This document shows, piece by piece, positions 24,605 to 36,470 of a stretch of DNA of 64,000 bases; positions within the stretch are counted from its first letter, which is position 1, and every line of letters starts with the position of its first letter. Made by a program: the position numbers and the translations under genes. The stretch spans positions 5,368,329 through 5,432,328 of the forward strand of contig OZ024794.1 of NCBI GenBank assembly GCA_964017045.1, written 5' to 3'. This DNA is from Omphiscola glabra. Taxonomy: Eukaryota > Mollusca > Gastropoda > Lymnaeidae. Below the pieces are notes generated by a model. It was not told the origin of the DNA and did not search any database. It saw nothing but the letters and a program-made list of their open reading frames with translations.

Positions 24605-25050
24605 TTTTCTAATAAAATTGTTTCACGGACCCTTAAAAAATAGCTTTAATCCTAATTATAAGGGTTTATAAAATCAAACAACAGATTTCTATTTTTTATT
24701 CAATTTTAATCTTAACCTTTTTTAATAAGATATTTTTTCAATATTAATTCATAGCTATGACGTCATCCATTTGAGAGATTTCTCGTCTCAATATAATTTT
24801 TTTATTTAAATAAATAAATAAAATAAAGATTGCCAATGTGGCAGAGTTACTCTTTTTGTAACAATTTGGTTTGAGCCATTGTCTTTCAGCATGGATATCA
24901 TCCCCGACATCAGCTCTGCGTCCATTGAACAAACCAGAGTTGTTGCTGGTAAAATAACGACAAAATTAGTTTCCCAAGAAAGTGTCTATCGTGAATCCTC
25001 CTTAAAGTTGTCTGTAATGTGAGGTGATCACTTTTTAAATCCTTTATATC
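23950..25050. other. Unique/AT-rich DNA with a 31-A run
   Basis: The A run at 24,571-24,601 follows about 150 bp of more balanced sequence and could be a retroposon tail, but no source gene is recognised. Confidence 0.4.
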
Positions 25051-25518
25051 AGCTTCGCTTTTGTTCGTGTCTTTCTGGCTGGGGCTAAATCTTTCGGACG
25101 GCTAATCGACCCACTTCTCGTCAATCTATCGAGTTGAAACTTGGCACACAGACTCGTTGTCGGTGACAACACATTCTTTTAAATTTTCAGCCTCACCTCT
25201 AGCCTCATCCCCAAAAATCAGCTTTTCCTGTATTTCAAGGGGGAGATAAAGATAATAGGATGACACTGATTTCACAAAATAACTTTCCGGATAACTGCAC
25301 TACATGAGATTCTTTGTAAACAAATATATTGGAAGTGCTTTTGATGCGTACTGTTTTCCTTTTCAGTAAATCTGAGCTGTAAAAGCCAGGGGATTGGGGG
25401 GGGGGGGGGGCATTAGAATGTTGTCAAAAATTAAATAATGAAAAATGCGTTTAAAGAATAATAATTAATAGAAAAAACTTTGTTTTATGGGGTTGTTTAA
25501 TTTGGTCTATAGTCTTTA

Positions 25519-25713
25519 CAGAAATGTTCAGATTTATAGAAATGTTCAGATTTATAGAAATGTTCAGATTTATAGAAATGTTCAGATTTATAGAAAGGTT
25601 CAGATTTATATAAATGTTCAGAATTATATAAATGTTCAGAATTATATAAAAGTTCAGAATTATATAAATGTTCAGAATTATGGAAATGTTCAGATTTATA
25701 TAAATTTTCAAAC
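25519..25713. repeat. 18-bp tandem repeat, about 11 copies
   Basis: Unit gaaatgttcagatttata with later copies changing to gaattatata. Because 18 is a multiple of 3, both strands show repetitive open frames (NVQIYR / ILNIYI types); these are artefacts. Confidence 0.95.
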
Positions 25714-25832
25714 TTTTACTGGAGCTTGCAGCTCCACGTTTATAGAAAACAAAAAGATTTGATGAATTTGATGTCATTTGCACTGAGCTGGTGTCAGTGA
25801 ATATCTCCATCCACTTGGCATCTCGTGCATCT

Positions 25833-26132
25833 CTTTTGTTGTAGATTTGTCAAGTATTTTGTTGTAGATTTGTTAAGTCTTTTGTTGTAGATTATACAAG
25901 TCTTTTGTTGTAGATTTGTCAAGTCTTGTGTTGTAGATTTGACAAGTGTTGTGTTGTAGATTTGTCAAGTCTTTTGTTGTAGATTTGACAAGTCTTTTGT
26001 TGTAGATTTGTCAAGTCTTTTGTTGTAGTTTTGACAAGTCTTTTGTTGTAGATTTGTCAAGTATTTTGCTGTAGATTTGACAAGTCTTTTGTTGTAGATT
26101 TGACAAGTCTTTTGTATGTAGATTTGTCAAGT
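25833..26132. repeat. 23-bp tandem repeat, about 13 copies
   Basis: Unit core tgttgtagatttgtcaagtc, with gtcaag/gacaag variants. Confidence 0.95.
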
Positions 26133-27147
26133 CCAATGCAGTTCGTGAAAGAGGGGTAAAAATAGAATCATTCCATGGAGAGATCGGCATGTGACGTCAC
26201 AACGTGACCCTCAGCTGTCGGCTTCAGACTGGCACAATAAGTCCTACAAATAAGCAAATAATTGGAGTATAAATTGTTTGCGTGGGGATGTGCCGACTCA
26301 TTCGTGTGTGCAGCAGATGTGCCCGTCAGCAGACGATAAGGAAAGTAATTCACATCTTTGCTTGGAAGTAAGTGAAATGATCTGGCCCAATAATAAGATA
26401 TAAATTTAGGCTATAATTATCACTGTTCAAATAAATGAGTAATCCATTATAAGGGGTCCAGTAATGCTATTGTTAAAAATCTCAAAGATGAGGATAACTA
26501 TATTACATGTATTAGCATGGAGTTATTGCACTGATTGAAACTACCACATATAATAGGCCTATTGAAGGCCTAGTGAAGGCATATTGTAGGTCTATTAACG
26601 GCATATTAATGGCGTATTGAAGGCCATGCAATGTCCATTATATACGCATTAAAGGTCAATGGGAGGACTATACACAATTTCAAAGGGCTAACATGCTGGA
26701 AAAACTTGTTAACAATTGATATCAACCTGGTTAAATGTTTGAAATAAAAATTCCATATGATATATCGAGCTCATCTGGAGCATTGGTGTGTAAAATTTCG
26801 TATAGTAAATCGAATTTGTGAATATGACCATTTTCTGTTTTAGATTTCATTGTTTCGGTGGGGGGGGGGGGGGGAGGGGAGATTTGTGAGTGTTGGTACA
26901 ATTTGAATAATTTTGTACGTGGTTGTCGTCTTTTCCGTCATATTAATATTTCAAAACCCTAAAATAAGAAGAACAGCAGGAAGAATGTAGGGCAATATGC
27001 CTTCCGTTAATACCCGAGTAACACCGGGTCATACATTCTAGTATTAAAGAATATGTCGTTGCAAACAGATAAAAAGCGTTCTTGTGGATAGGTTGAAAGG
27101 TCACCGCAAACCTTCCTTTAATGCATTATTGCGCCGTTCTGAAATAG

Positions 27148-27371
27148 TAGTAGTGTTGTATCTGATAGGCTGTCCTCGTGCACATCTCATGTTGTAGTGT
27201 TGTATCTGAATAGCTGTCCTCGTGCACATCTCATGTAGTAGTGTTGTATCTGAGAGGCTGTCCTCGTGCACATCTCATGTTGTAGTAGTGCTGCATCTGA
27301 TAGGCTGTCCGTGTACGTATCTAATAGTGTAGTAGTGTTGTATCTCATAGGCTGTCCTCGTGTACATCTCA
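27148..27371. repeat. 44-48 bp tandem repeat, 5 copies
   Basis: Copies of tagtgttgtatctgataggc followed by tgtcctcgtgcacatctca, diverging toward the right. Confidence 0.9.
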
Positions 27372-27659
27372 GGCCATCCCCAAGTGTTTATACGTTGCTA
27401 TGGCAACAATCAATGTGTTAAAAGTTCACATTATCTAAATAGAGATCTTCTAATTTGGGCGGTGGCCTTTGAAGCATCAGTTGACTAAATGGACGGCTAT
27501 GTGCATGGCCACATGCGATAGTGTATCGGGGCCAAAGGTCAATACTCTTCCCAACTTGTTAAGAGCCATTAAGGCAAAAAATGTAGGCAAGTAAATTAAA
27601 ATTTAATTTAAAAAAACAAAAAACAGACTTCCTCCCTTCCTTGTAATATTTATCGCTAC

Positions 27660-27800
27660 AAGAGTGAAGATCCAAGAATACTTTATTCTAGTGAAGCATA
27701 ATATGGAGATTCAAGAGTACTTTAATTTAGTAACGGTGGTAGATATTCAATAGTACTTTAATTTAGTGACATCCAAAGAGATTGAAAAGTACTTTATTTG
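27660..27800. repeat. Diverged repeat around agtactttaatttagtg
   Basis: Three to four imperfect units of about 45 bp. Confidence 0.65.
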
Positions 27801-28017
27801 ATAGAAGTATAGTATACGGCTTAAAACGTGAAAGTTATCCAAACGTTAGACTAGGTCCTAGTGAATAATTTCAATATAAATTTTTTCCTGATATCTGACG
27901 GCAGTTTGTTTACGATATCTTTTCAACTTGTTCATATCTGACACAAATTGTTAATATCTGACACAAATTGTTCAAGAAAGGAAATTGCTGTCCTGAATTT
28001 AAAATAATCGACAAAAT

Positions 28018-28385
28018 ACTTAGATGTTTGTTAAATATAGCCAAGTAGATGTCGGTTAAATATAGCCAAGTAGGTGTTGATTCAATACATCCAAGAATAT
28101 ATTGGTCATGTATAGGAAAGTAGACTGGTCAAAAAAAGCCAAGACGATGTTGGTTAAATAGTGGAGAAGGGTTAAATATAGCCGACTAGATATAAGTTAA
28201 ATATATCCAAGCAAATTTTAGTTAAAAATAGCTGGGTAAAAATGTGTTTAATATAGCAAAATAGATATTGCTGAAATATAGCTAAGTAGATATTGGTTAA
28301 ATGTAGGAATTTGGTTAAACATAGCCAAAATGATGTTGGGAAATATAGCCACGTACAGCTTTGTTAAATATAGCCGTTATCACTG
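28018..28385. repeat. Diverged repeat around ttaaatatagccaagtag
   Basis: About a dozen degenerate units of 25-30 bp. Confidence 0.75.
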
Positions 28386-28487
28386 TTAGATTTATCGAGC
28401 TTTGTTAAGTGGGGGGCTTAAAAAGGCGAAAGACCGATGACGTCATTTAGGAAAATAACAAGTTGAAAACAACAGTTTGTTTAGAGG

Positions 28488-31000
28488 GTTTGGGTACATG
28501 AGGGGGTGTGGGTACATGAGGGGGTGTGGGTACATGAGGGTGTGTGGGTACATGAGGGGGTGTGGGTACATGAGGGGGTGTGGGTACATGAGGGGGTGTG
28601 GGTACATGAGGGGGTGTGGGTACATGAGGGGGTATGGGTACATGAGGGGGTGTGGGTACATGAGGGGGTGTAGGTACATGAGGGGGTGTGGGTACATGAG
28701 GGGGTGTGGGTACATGAGGGGGTGTGGGTACATGAGGGGGTGTGGGTACATGAGGGGGTGTGGGTACATGAGGGGGTGTAGGTACATGAGGTGGTGTGGG
28801 TACATGAGGGGGTGTGGGTACATGAGGGGTGTGGGTACATGAGGGGGTGTGGGTACATGAGGGGTGTGGGTACATGAGGGGGTGTGGGTACATGAGGGGG
28901 TGTGGGTACATGAGGGGGTGTGGGTACATGAGGGGGTCTAGGTACATGAGGGGGTGTAGGTACATGAGGGGGTGTAGGTACATGAGGGGGTGTAGGTACA
29001 TGAGAGGGTGTGGGTACATGAGGGGATGTGGGTACAGGATGGATACATGAGGTGGTGTGGGTACATGAGGGGGTGCGGGTACATTGGGGGTGCGGGTACA
29101 TGAGGGGGTGTAGGTACATGAGGGGGTGTGGGTACATGAGGGGTTGTAGGTACATGAGTGGGTGTAGGTACATGAGGGGGTGTGGGTACATGAGGGCATG
29201 TGGGTACATTGTGTGTGCGGGTACATGAGGGTATGCGGGTACATGAGGGGTGCGGGTACATTGGGATTGCGGATACATTGGGGGTGCGGGTACATAAGGG
29301 GATTCGGGTACATTGAAATTGCAGGTATATTGGGGGTGCGGGTACATTGGGGAGTGCAGGTTTATTGGGGTGCGGGTACATTGGGGGTGGGGGTACATGA
29401 GGGGATGCGGGTACATCGGTGGTGCGGGTACATGAGGGGTTGCGGGTACATGAGGGGGTGCGGTCACATGAGTTGATGCGGGTACATTGGGGGTGCGGTT
29501 ACATTGGGGGTGCGGGTACATGAGGGGTTGCGGGTACATGAGGGGTGTGGGTACATGAGGGGATGTAGATACATTGGGGGTGCGGGTACATTGGGGATCC
29601 GAAGACATTAGGGGGTGCTGGTACATGAGGGGGTGTGGGTACATGAGAGGATGTGGGTACAAGAGGGGATGTGGGTACATTTGGGTGTAGGTACATGAGG
29701 GGATGTGGGTACATTGAGGGTGTGGGTACATGATGGAATGTGGGTACATGAGGGGAGGCGGGTATGTGAGGAGACGCGGGTACATGAGGGGGTGCAGATA
29801 CATTGGGGATGCGGGTACATGAGGGGGTGCGGGTACGTTAGGGGATGCGGGTACATTAGGGGGTGTGGGTACATTAGGGGATGTGGGTACATGAGGGGAT
29901 GTGGGTAAATTTGGGGTGCGGGTACATGAGGGGATGTGGGTACATTGAGGGTGCGGGTACATGATGGAATGTGAGTCCATGAGGGGGTTCGGGTACATTG
30001 GGGATGCTGGGACATAAAGGGTTTTGGTTACATGAGGTGGTGTCGGTACATAATGGAATGCGTGTACACGAGGAGGTGTGGGTACATTAGGAGGGTAGGT
30101 ACATGAGGGGTCGCTTGCACATCAGCGGATGTGCGTTCATGAATGGTCGTAAGTACATGAGGTGGTGTCGGTACATGAGGGTGTAGGGGTAGTTGATGGA
30201 GTGTGGGTAAATGAGGGTGTAGGGGAAGAGGAGGGGGTGTGGGTACATGATGGGATGCGGGTAGATGAGAGGGTTTGGGTACATGAGGAGCTATGGGTAC
30301 ATGAAGGGATGCGGGTACAGGATGAATGTGGGTACATCCAAGAATGCTGGTAAATGAGTGGCTGATGCGGGTACATGAAGAGGTGTGGGTATATGAGGGG
30401 GTGTGGGATCAAGAGGTGTTGTGTGTTTATGAAGGGGTGTGGGTTAATGTGACTGATGCGGGTACATGACGGGGTACGGAAGCGTGAGAGAATATGGATA
30501 CTTGATGTGGTGTTGGTTTATGATGGGTGTGGGTAGATGATGGGGAGGGGTTGCATGATGGGTGCGGATACATAATGGGATGTTGACATATGAGATAATT
30601 TAAGTACATGAAGAGGTGTGGGTACATGAGGAGGTGTGGGTACATGAGGAGGTGTGGGTACATTAGGAGGTGTGGGTACATGTGGAGGTGTGGGTACATG
30701 AGGAGGTGTGGGTACATGTGGAGGTGTGGGTACATGAGGAGGTGTGGGTACATGTGGAGTTGTGGGTACATGAGGAGGTGTGGGTACATGAGGAGGTGTG
30801 GGTACATGAGTGAGTGTGGGAACATGAGGGGGTGCTAGTTCAGAAGGGCGTGCGGGAACATCGGGGGTGTGGTTACATGAGGGTGGTATGGGTATATGAT
30901 GGGTTTTGGTTCATGAGGGGATGTGGGTACATCAGGGTGGTGTGGGTGCATAAGGGTATGTGGGTACATGAAGAGGTGTGGGTACATGAGAGAAATACAG
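28488..31000. repeat. 18-bp satellite (gggtacatgagggggtgt), about 2.5 kb
   Basis: The left part (to about 29,000) is nearly homogeneous. The middle is mixed (acattggggg, gcggg variants), and a second cleaner block with 'aggaggtgt' units runs at 30,600-30,810. Because 18 is a multiple of 3, open frames of up to 505 codons appear on the minus strand (YPHPLM, CTHTPS and VPTPPH cycles). They are repeat translations with no unique sequence or start context and are not annotated as genes. Confidence 0.97.
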
Positions 31001-31117
31001 AGTTTTTTGGTTAAATGCCCTGGTGATTGTCACAAAAGGAATTAATACAAACACCACACTTTTTTATGCGCTGGTTTGAAGCAGTAACCCCGGTTATCAA
31101 ATACCTATTGCAATGTT

Positions 31118-31272
31118 ATCATTTCTAGGTTGTGTTTGCCAGTAGTGTAACTATCATTTCTATGTTGTGTTTGCCAGTAGTGTAACTATCATTTCTAGGT
31201 TGTGTTTGCCAGTAGTGTACCTATCATTTCTAGGTTGTGTTTGCCAGTAGTGTAACTATCATTTCTAGATTG
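31118..31272. repeat. 35-bp tandem repeat, 4-5 copies
   Basis: Unit core tttctaggttgtgtttgcca then gtagtgtaactatca. Confidence 0.95.
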
Positions 31273-32543
31273 TGGATATTGACAAAATATTCTCAGCATG
31301 ATCCAATCCAATCATTTCTATTGTGTAAATAGCCCTGGCAAATGGCGCAAATCTCCTGAAATATTTGTGCTCCATCTGACCATTAGGGTGGTCCAAAGTC
31401 AGCTCAAATCGATGGATAGTGACCAATGCAAACTTAGGCGTCATTATAGCAATGTTAAAACACCGTTAGTGTGTCCAGTCCCGTATCACAAAAACAAACA
31501 ATATCAGTGTTGACATGAAATGTGATCCACACCAAACAACACAAAATTCCCCATCCTATAATAATGTAAACAAACTGGGTCCCCATGCAGTTTACTTTCC
31601 AGACATTTTTCCCCAGAGGGGAGGTATATACATTTTCGGGGTGGGGGGCTGTGTCATTAGCTAAAGGGTGGTAGATGGGGGAATATGTCTCGGACACCAG
31701 ACTGGGGGGTGGAGGTGGATATTTAATGGTTGAAAAAAATCAGTTATAGAGTTGATGGGGGAGGGCGTAAAAATGGATCTTGCCTCACCACACCAAACAC
31801 TTTAGATACGCCCCTGCTTGTGGCGTCGAAATAAGGCGGGTCCACCGAGGTGTCACTTTTTCTTTATATGCAAGTGTGGCATTTTCGGAAAACTGCAGAG
31901 TATTTATCGTGAAAGGGAGGACTGCAAAAATATTTGCCCCCCCCCCATGGCGGCAGTAATAGCTGAGCCACTAGGCGGTATCGGCGATCATTTTCATAGT
32001 GAAGGAGGGAGGAAATTGAGGGCGCTTATAAATCTTGATCAATGGAGAGGTTTGGGGGGCCTGCTCCCCAGAAATTTTTTGATAATCTCAAAATCAAAAG
32101 GTGCATTTTTTAGTATACTTGAATTCAATTTTTCTATTATATTTTTGGAACGGAGGACATTTTTAAGGTTTTATGTCGTCTAGTGCAATACATAAACTGA
32201 ATTCACTCCGTTTGTGGCGTGCCCCAGAGTAATCATTTGGCACAAGCTTATAATCAACGCCATACTGTACCATTGATCAGCGTGAGTGAAGGGCTGCAGA
32301 AATGTAGGGTGCTAAAGATAGTCGGGCAAATTCAAAATTCAAGGGTGCATGTTGGCGCATATTTGAATTTGTTGTTTCTTTCAGACAATTTTGAGGTTGC
32401 ATTTGAAACTTTCGGTTGGGGAGTGCCAAAATTAACCATAATAATGATTAAAGACATCTTAAATTCCGCACCAGTGTGATGTAAACTGTATCCATTCTAG
32501 TTGTGTCACCCTTGAGGTTAAGCTATTGTTCCAACTTAATATC
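31273..32543. other. Intergenic, unidentified repeat-like sequence
   Basis: G-run and 'ggggcctgctccccagaaatttt'-like phrases at 31,640-32,080 resemble eroded DNA-transposon ends, but I find no paired termini. The short open frames at 31,818-32,183 and 32,219-32,479 show no known motif. Confidence 0.4.
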
Positions 32544-32551
32544 GCCTATTA

Positions 32552-32752
32552 CAGTGGTCGGAAAACTCATTAGTCAAGAGAGCCAAAAATCAGCATCAGG
32601 ACGATTATAAAAAAATTTTGTGAGCCATATTTCTTTTAAAGAAATTGTCAAGAACAATAATATTCGGAGTCGAAACCCATTTGTGTCTGACTGGCCGAGC
32701 CGCACTCAGGTCGCTAAAGAGCGGCCCGCGAGCCGCGGATTGCCGACTACTG
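32552..32752. mobile_element. hAT-type MITE, 201 bp (family 1, copy 1)
   Basis: Ends CAGTGGTCGG and ccgactactg (complement CAGTAGTCGG) are flanked by gcctatta and tcctatta (7/8 match). The interior shares gagccaaaaatcagca and ggccgagccgcactcaggtc with the copy at 55,760. Confidence 0.85.
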
Positions 32753-32760
32753 TCCTATTA

Positions 32761-34480
32761 AATGTATAAAGTCAACAGAAAATTTTTGATAAACTAAAAT
32801 TACAAGAAAGCATTTTATAACATATCTGAATTTAGTTTTGCAACATTCTACACCTAATTGGAGAGCAACTGGAGAGATCCTAGTTTTATAAAGTAGATAT
32901 CACTTAACCTTAAAACCATCGTGTGCACTCAGCAACGCGTACGATGCTGGGTGCCTCGGATATTTTAAGGGTTTAAAGATGTGATGAGGTTATTTTCTTA
33001 ATTATCATCTTTCAATGCAGGGTGTAAAAAAGGAAAAGGGGGGGGGGGAGGCAAACAGGAAAAGTGATTGACCTCCTTGCGTTATGCACAAAACAAATGT
33101 ATATTACTAAAAATATTAATATGGCCTTTTTTTAATAGTTTATTAATAAATTAATTTTGAACACACAAAAATTTAAAAGGGTTCTATCACTAAAAATCAC
33201 CGCAAACATGATTTTATATGGTGAACGCAATGGAGAAAAATACTTCATTATATAATTAGACGACTTTTCTAAATCTTTCTAATATATAACAGAGTCAAAA
33301 CTGTTAAACAGAAGGGTCTGTACATTTTTATGGGTTTAGAAAACTGGTCATTTTTATAAATCGTATAGGAACGGCATAAATATTTTTAAGAATATATGAG
33401 TTTTTTTTACAAAATACATTATACATTTATTAATGTGTGACTCTACATAAGGGAAATCGTATTCAAATAAAGTAAATATTTCCCAATATTCAGTTGATTG
33501 AAATGTTTAATTTCAAAACACTATAACATTTTTCAGATAAATTACAAATTGCCTCGTAGATATACTTTAAACCGTTATTGTTTGCTAAAAAACACACAGA
33601 ATCTACTTTAATTGAACAAATTAGGAATAAGAATATTTTCTTTAAAACTAGTACCAAGAAATTTTTTTGAAATAGAAATGACAATCGAAATGCTAGTTCA
33701 CAAAAAACTATTTTTTTAAATTACTTTCTGATAAATTCCCATCATAAGAAAAAATAAAATAAAATTCGTGCAAATAGGTGGGGGATAATAAATAAAGGCT
33801 ATGTATTTTGTTCAACCACTGTTATGTAGGAAACATTGTTACAAAAGTAGCACATAAAAGATAACACACACGCTTTCGATTTAATAATTGATGACATGTG
33901 CACTTTTTTAATGCGCTCGATAAATTCTTAGTTTTAAAAAAAATCAAATTTTTTAATGTTTCCATTTTATATAATTTAACACACATGGAATCGATTAAAC
34001 ATATTTATTAATTTAAAGACTTATCATTAATGCCATCATACAGTTAATAATTAGCACCTATCCTTACTTTAAAAGTAATGCTTTTATGATGAAATATAAT
34101 TTGTAAATAGATTGCGCATGATTGAGACTTATCAAGAACTTGTGATTAATATTGTAGACGTTTTTATTGATGTAATGGTAATTAAATACAGTTTTATAAA
34201 AATCTTTAATAATACATGTACTGCTATATTATGCGAACTACAGGAAGTAAGAAATCTGATGGAGCGGACAGTACGATATTATTAATATTAATCGAATACT
34301 GTAAGCCTTTAACAAACTTGACTTTATATACGGATCATCAAATATATCTACTGTAGCGATATTTCATAGATTCCATTAAATGTAATCGGTTAAAGGTATC
34401 AGATACAATTCTTTTAAAAACTTTTTTTTAAAAGACAATGTAGTCGTTTTTAATAAAAATATGTAATCGTTATATTGGTG
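32761..34480. other. AT-rich non-coding DNA
   Basis: No gene. A G run lies at 33,040-33,049. The composition resembles the AT-rich interior of the 20-24 kb element. Confidence 0.4.
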
Positions 34481-34485
34481 TCCCC

Positions 34486-34564
34486 ATTTTGCTCCGGGGG
34501 GATCTGACTTTCCCCGGGGGGGGGGGGAAGTGCCCTCCCGGAGAGTTGGCTGAAAGAAACCCTG
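34486..34564. mobile_element. Terminus related to the 20-24 kb hAT-like element
   Basis: It ends gctgaaagaaaccctg preceded by G/C-run blocks around 'agtgccctcccgg', matching the right end of the 3.9-kb element (ctgaaagaaacactg). The partner end was not found; it may lie in the AT-rich sequence to the left. Confidence 0.5.
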
Positions 34565-34870
34565 TCTCCATATATATGTTACGGCCAAAGCCCGAAATCG
34601 GCCAAATCGGGAACTGGCCGGCCAAATCGGGAAGTGGCCAATATCGCATCACATTGACCGGCCAATTTCCGATCTTTTCTAGGTTTCGGGATTTGGCCAG
34701 CCAGTTTGCGAAATGGCATTGGGCGATCGGCCAAAGTCGGAAGAAAAAGGTCATGAAAGATTTTGGGTGATTGTATACTGTAATGATAATCATATTATAT
34801 TGATTATTAATTATACTAAATTGCCAAAAAGTCAAATTAGTTTTTTACAGTAAGTGACCAATCTCTATCA

Positions 34871-36470
34871 TCACTTGTTACAACAAGATGAACTTTTATG
34901 ACATTGCGAATGACACAGCAGTTTGTTATTTTTACATTTGCAGCGATTTGTTGAGCACTTGGTAGTGTGATGGCATCGAGTGTAGCCTTGACCGCCGGTC
35001 AGTGATTGTGAAGACGCGACGAATCGTATTGATTTTTCTTCTGTGCCCACGAATTGCAATGTGAGCAGTTTCTCAGGCAGAATGATAAATTCACTTCTGG
35101 AATACAGTTGTTTGAGAACACCATGTTCTGTTCCTAGCTTGTAGAAAGCGCCCTCGACGTTCATGACAACTGCAAGGACGCTTCGTGGATCACAGCGACC
35201 TCTGTATACGGATGCGTACATTGTGTCCAACTTTCGCTAGCGGGAATTTTGTATCTGAATTTTTTAGCATCTTGGCACCTTGAGTTTGCAAACTAGCATG
35301 AGCTGCTGACCTCTTGTTCCTGATTTCTTGTTTATCATGACATAGTCTGCTAGTAATTTTCCCTCCGTACCCTTCTTCTGCTTCATTACTTATTCCACAA
35401 ATTGCGTGGACATTGTTACCGCAGGATCCACAAGATCGGGCTGAACCACACTCTCTTTCACACACTACACAGAATATGTTCGCATTGTTACTGTCTGGCA
35501 ACTGGTCTCGACTTTCCGATGGCGTCGGCGCCACGGCAGCAGGTTCGTTTGCGGAGGAAGTCGCTGCATTTATAGCATCCTCCATTTGTTGTTCGACGTT
35601 CTCAACATCGTCATCTGTGACTAAGCTATCGACAACTTCTCCGGGCAGATTTGAGGTGCTCAGTCCCACACATGGCCTCATATGGCGACTGCTGAATTGA
35701 ATGAGTTTGACGCTCTCAGCCCAATGTGTTGATTCATTTGTCTGCATCCATGCCATCATCATATTCTGAATATCTTGGTTGGCACGTTCGACTGAACCTT
35801 GGCTTTGGCTATGCCTCGATTTTCCGTGAACTAATTTCATTTCAGGCCACATGTTCTTTAGTTCATTTATAACTTGATTCGCAAACTCTCTTCCATTATC
35901 TGATTGAAGCACGCTTGGAGCACCTATGGTGGTGAAGACATCCAGTAGTTGGTAAGCAGCTTCTTCTGCTCTTTTGCTTTTCAAAGCTCGCAACAATATG
36001 AACTTCGTTAAATGATCCTGGTAATTGAGTATAAACTTGTATTCGCCGTCTGGGTTACTTTGCATATCTATAAGATCTACCTGACAATTTGATTTAAATT
36101 CTTTAAATATCAAAGGTTTAGAAACTAGACCTTTCTTAGGATTAGTCAATTTGTTCTGACATGGCTTGCAAAAGCGGAGATACAATGTAATTATTTCCTT
36201 GGTGACATTGTTGTACTTAATTTGTAGCTCCTATTCCATCCGTGTGCGACCTCCATGTCCAATTTTGAAGTGAGCATCATTTAGCAAAGCGAATAACTCT
36301 TCTGTCTGCACATAGTACAAAATAACGCTATTGTCTTCTGTTACTGGCACAATAAGTTTTTCTTTGCCGTCAACTTCAATAAAATCAGATTTTCTTAGTC
36401 GACGATAGTCAACACTGTCTTTTTTGTGCTTTGCATTAGCTTGTTTGACGTCCTTTATAACAGTATAGTA
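34871..36470 (-). pseudogene. Ginger-type integrase/transposase, main part
   Basis: Minus-strand coding region that would cut and join the transposon ends. In order it has an HHCC zinc-binding region (HFKIGHGGRTRM near 36,255, FCKPC near 36,170); the catalytic core with first Asp in VDLIDM (near 36,070), second Asp in LQSDNGREF (near 35,895) and Glu in QGSVERANQD (near 35,790); then an acidic linker, a Cys-rich finger (CVVCERECGS...CGSCGNNVHAICG) and a C-terminal CKCKNNKLLCHSQCH block ending at a stop at 34,871. Defects are a TAG stop right after the HHCC histidines (36,231-36,233), a frameshift near 35,200-35,230, and an apparent short deletion after LIQFSSRH. It resembles the integrases annotated as KRAB-A domain-containing protein 2-like or SCAND3-like. 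It is inactive. Confidence 0.85.

Larger units (their letters stand above)
25060..27041 (+). mobile_element. Probable non-autonomous Helitron
   Basis: The 3' end has a hairpin (acccg 27,012-27,016 pairing with cgggt 27,025-27,029) followed after 8 bases by CTAG (27,038-27,041) and a host T, the CTRR-T signature of Helitrons. Near the presumed 5' side is the phrase tcgagttgaaacttggcaca, which I associate with Helitron leaders in invertebrates. A related copy in reverse orientation lies at about 57,115-57,215. No Rep/helicase frame is present. The 5' boundary is a guess. Confidence 0.5.

Noticed and set aside
24420..24671. Processed pseudogene upstream of the 31-A run
   Set aside because: No recognisable coding homology before the A run and no target duplication found.
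28443..30838. Open frames of up to 505 residues rich in Tyr-Pro-His-Pro and Cys-Thr-His-Thr
   Set aside because: They are translations of the 18-bp satellite in several frames, with no unique sequence, splice context or codon bias.
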